Positions 62,659-64,000 of a DNA stretch of 64,000 bases are shown here, piece by piece (the first letter of the stretch is position 1; each line of letters begins with the position of its first letter). A program made the position numbers and the translations under genes. A model generated the notes under the pieces. It worked only from the letters and a program-made list of their open reading frames with translations. It was not told the origin of the DNA and did not search any database. The stretch covers positions 226,632,467-226,696,466 of the forward strand of contig OX336388.2 in the NCBI GenBank assembly GCA_946902985.2, read 5' to 3'. This DNA comes from Meconema thalassinum (lineage: Eukaryota; Arthropoda; Insecta; Orthoptera; Tettigoniidae).

Positions 62659-64000
62659 TCATGATTTCAGTTCTCTTTGGCGCCAGTATTCCTTCATTCT
62701 CTTGCTCACAGCTCCTTTCTTTTCAGCTGTCCAATGTTGTTTCTTCCTGGTCGCTGTTTCTGGCTGTAGGGACCCCTCAAATGTGGGTACAGTATCTTAT
62801 TTCTGAAAGTTCTTCTGTTGCGGATGTCTTGATCAGTGATGTTCATTTCTTGTAGATCCTTCTTGGTGTTAGCAAACCATTTTTCATAAGAGTTACCTTT
62901 TCTATTGGGCTTGTTGAAGTGGTTAAAAATTTTCTTTGTGAGTCTGTCCTCAGGCATTCTTGAAATATATCCGAAGAATTTAACTCTTCGTTTTCGTATG
63001 GTATCTGAAATTCTGCTGCATGTTTTACATACTTCTTTGTTACTGTGTCATTACATTTTTTTTTTTGGCCCGACAACTTTTCTTAAAATATTTCGTTCTT
63101 TTTGATGTGTAACATCTTTCCACTCGGTAGCTGGACATTTTTGTGGGAGTGATTTTGGAAAAGGGACGGAAGTGCATGGGACGGAAACAATAAGCGCGCG
63201 TGATGGCGGAGATCGGGTACAACGACGTACTGTAGGCCATGTGGCTATGGGGAATGTATATCGCATACAGTTTAGTTCATGGTTTGGAGGCCCCATTAAA
63301 GTAATTCCTGCAGTAAATCATCTTCAAGTTGTCGTTCTTTGGTGTGAAAATATTCATTTTATCATATTTGCTGAAAACAATTACGATTTATTAAATCTTG
63401 ATACTTTTGCTGTATTCGTATTTAATGTAAGCACTCGATGAACTGTCGGCCATGTGGCTATGTGGAATCTATATTGCATCAACAAACACTCCAAGCAACG
63501 TAGGAATTCAGTATATTAACGCCGACTACTAACAATAATTGAAACTTCGTTGGTCTAAACATATCACTGGGAGAAACACATTTAATATACTTTCCGCACA
63601 CCTAATTTTTAATCGCAGTGCGCTTATCGGCAAAACGAGGCCATTTTCAATAACATCAGTGGCATGGGTTCACTAACTGGCCGGTATAGAGCGCAGCTCG
63701 CATAAAGTAGGCTGTGGATTGCTTCCGCCACGCTAAATAACAATTATGATTCATTACGGTCAGGATTTGGCACTGGAGTTATACAAGTAGTTATTTCAAT
63801 GACCAACAGAGTTCACTGTCAACAAGGAATTTGCGCTCCCGGGACACACATAGTAGGATAACATGTCACATGTTGCACATCATATGCGACTACTGTAAGG
63901 TTCGTAGAATTATTCTTTTTCAATTTCTTCAATGTCTTTTTTAGTTGCTAGTCCCAGGCATTCCGAAGCATACAGGCACTCTGGTTGAATTACTGTTTGA
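62659..64000 (-). pseudogene. LINE RT C-terminal relic split by an insertion (off right edge)
   Basis: From the right edge, minus-strand VIQPECLYASECLGL and KKDIEEIEKE (64000-63913) break off and resume at 63103 as RNILRKVVGP. The following frames carry EFQIPYENEEL, MPEDRLTKKIFNHF, DLQEMNITDQDIRNRRTFRN and finally HWTAEKKGAVSKRMKEYWRQ before the stop at 62659-62661. At least three frame changes are needed. LYASEC plus the RLTK...W...RMKEYW tail are typical of one LINE RT C-terminus type. The catalytic palm is beyond the window or lost. Confidence 0.75.
63104..63912. mobile_element. ~809-bp insertion inside the LINE relic, class unknown
   Basis: TTCTTTTT borders both sides (63096-63103 and 63913-63920); removing the block and one copy restores LINE coding phase. 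Inside, GGCCATGTGGCTATG occurs at about 63235 and 63450. No clear terminal inverted repeat. The 8-bp duplication would suit a hAT-type MITE but is low complexity. Confidence 0.5.

Overview
This window looks like a repeat-rich arthropod (most likely insect) genome. Reasons: Ty3/Gypsy retrotransposons, one with a primer-binding site matching the 3' end of insect tRNA-Lys(CTT); a ZBED/Buster-like hAT; a Maverick/Polinton polymerase relic; a Tc1/mariner-type transposon; several tRNA-derived SINE families; 5'-truncated LINEs; and Helitron-like elements built like DINE-1/HINEs. The order cannot be fixed from sequence alone. I see no intact host gene, rRNA, free-standing tRNA or CRISPR. The only host-like coding sequence is a short, broken copy resembling CCDC59/TAP26 (33.6-34.1 kb).

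Layout. 0-0.7 kb: LINE reverse-transcriptase tail, minus strand, running off the left edge. 1.76-3.57 kb: HINE-like element with ~290-bp tandem units. 3.72-6.31 kb: hAT with TIRs and an 8-bp duplication, carrying a nested SINE. 6.3-9.0 kb: intergenic DNA, a HINE end and a foldback MITE. 9.0-24.9 kb: a second HINE in reverse, split at 12.05-24.64 kb by a Ty3/Gypsy element with 3.3-kb LTRs. 24.9-26.2 kb: hammerhead-like motif and LINE relic. 26.2-28.5 kb: two inverted foldback MITE copies, one holding a SINE. 29.0-31.3 kb: third HINE plus SINE pieces. 31.3-33.6 kb: no gene. 33.6-37.9 kb: CCDC59-like pseudogene, then a Polinton PolB pseudogene split by a 1.2-kb array of 293-bp units. 38.06-52.77 kb: second Ty3/Gypsy element with 3.9-kb LTRs and an intact 980-residue pol. 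53.4-54.5 kb: HINE-like element with a GTCT microsatellite and a different core. 54.6-57.5 kb: SINEs and microsatellites. 57.7-58.6 kb: ~0.9-kb polypyrimidine tract. 58.95-59.75 kb: LINE with a 14-bp duplication. 60.42-62.28 kb: Tc1/mariner-type element with an internally deleted transposase and a nested HINE. 62.66-64.0 kb: LINE relic split by an ~809-bp insertion.

How the parts relate. The window is a nest of insertions whose order can be read directly: LTR element 1 entered a HINE; a HINE entered a mariner-type element; SINEs entered a hAT and a MITE. Both LTR elements are young (LTR pairs differ at roughly 0.2-0.4% of sites by eye). They share unusual traits: LTRs over 3 kb, a long coiled-coil extension before the Gag capsid-like domain, and LTRs ending in GGGCACA. 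Element 1 nevertheless has several isolated in-frame stops. The strongest candidates for something new are this long-LTR, coiled-coil-Gag pair (with a 90-codon LTR ORF in element 2) and the HINE family, whose terminal hairpin shows base-pair covariation and whose unit repeatedly carries ATGGCGGC motifs beside a TATA-like string.
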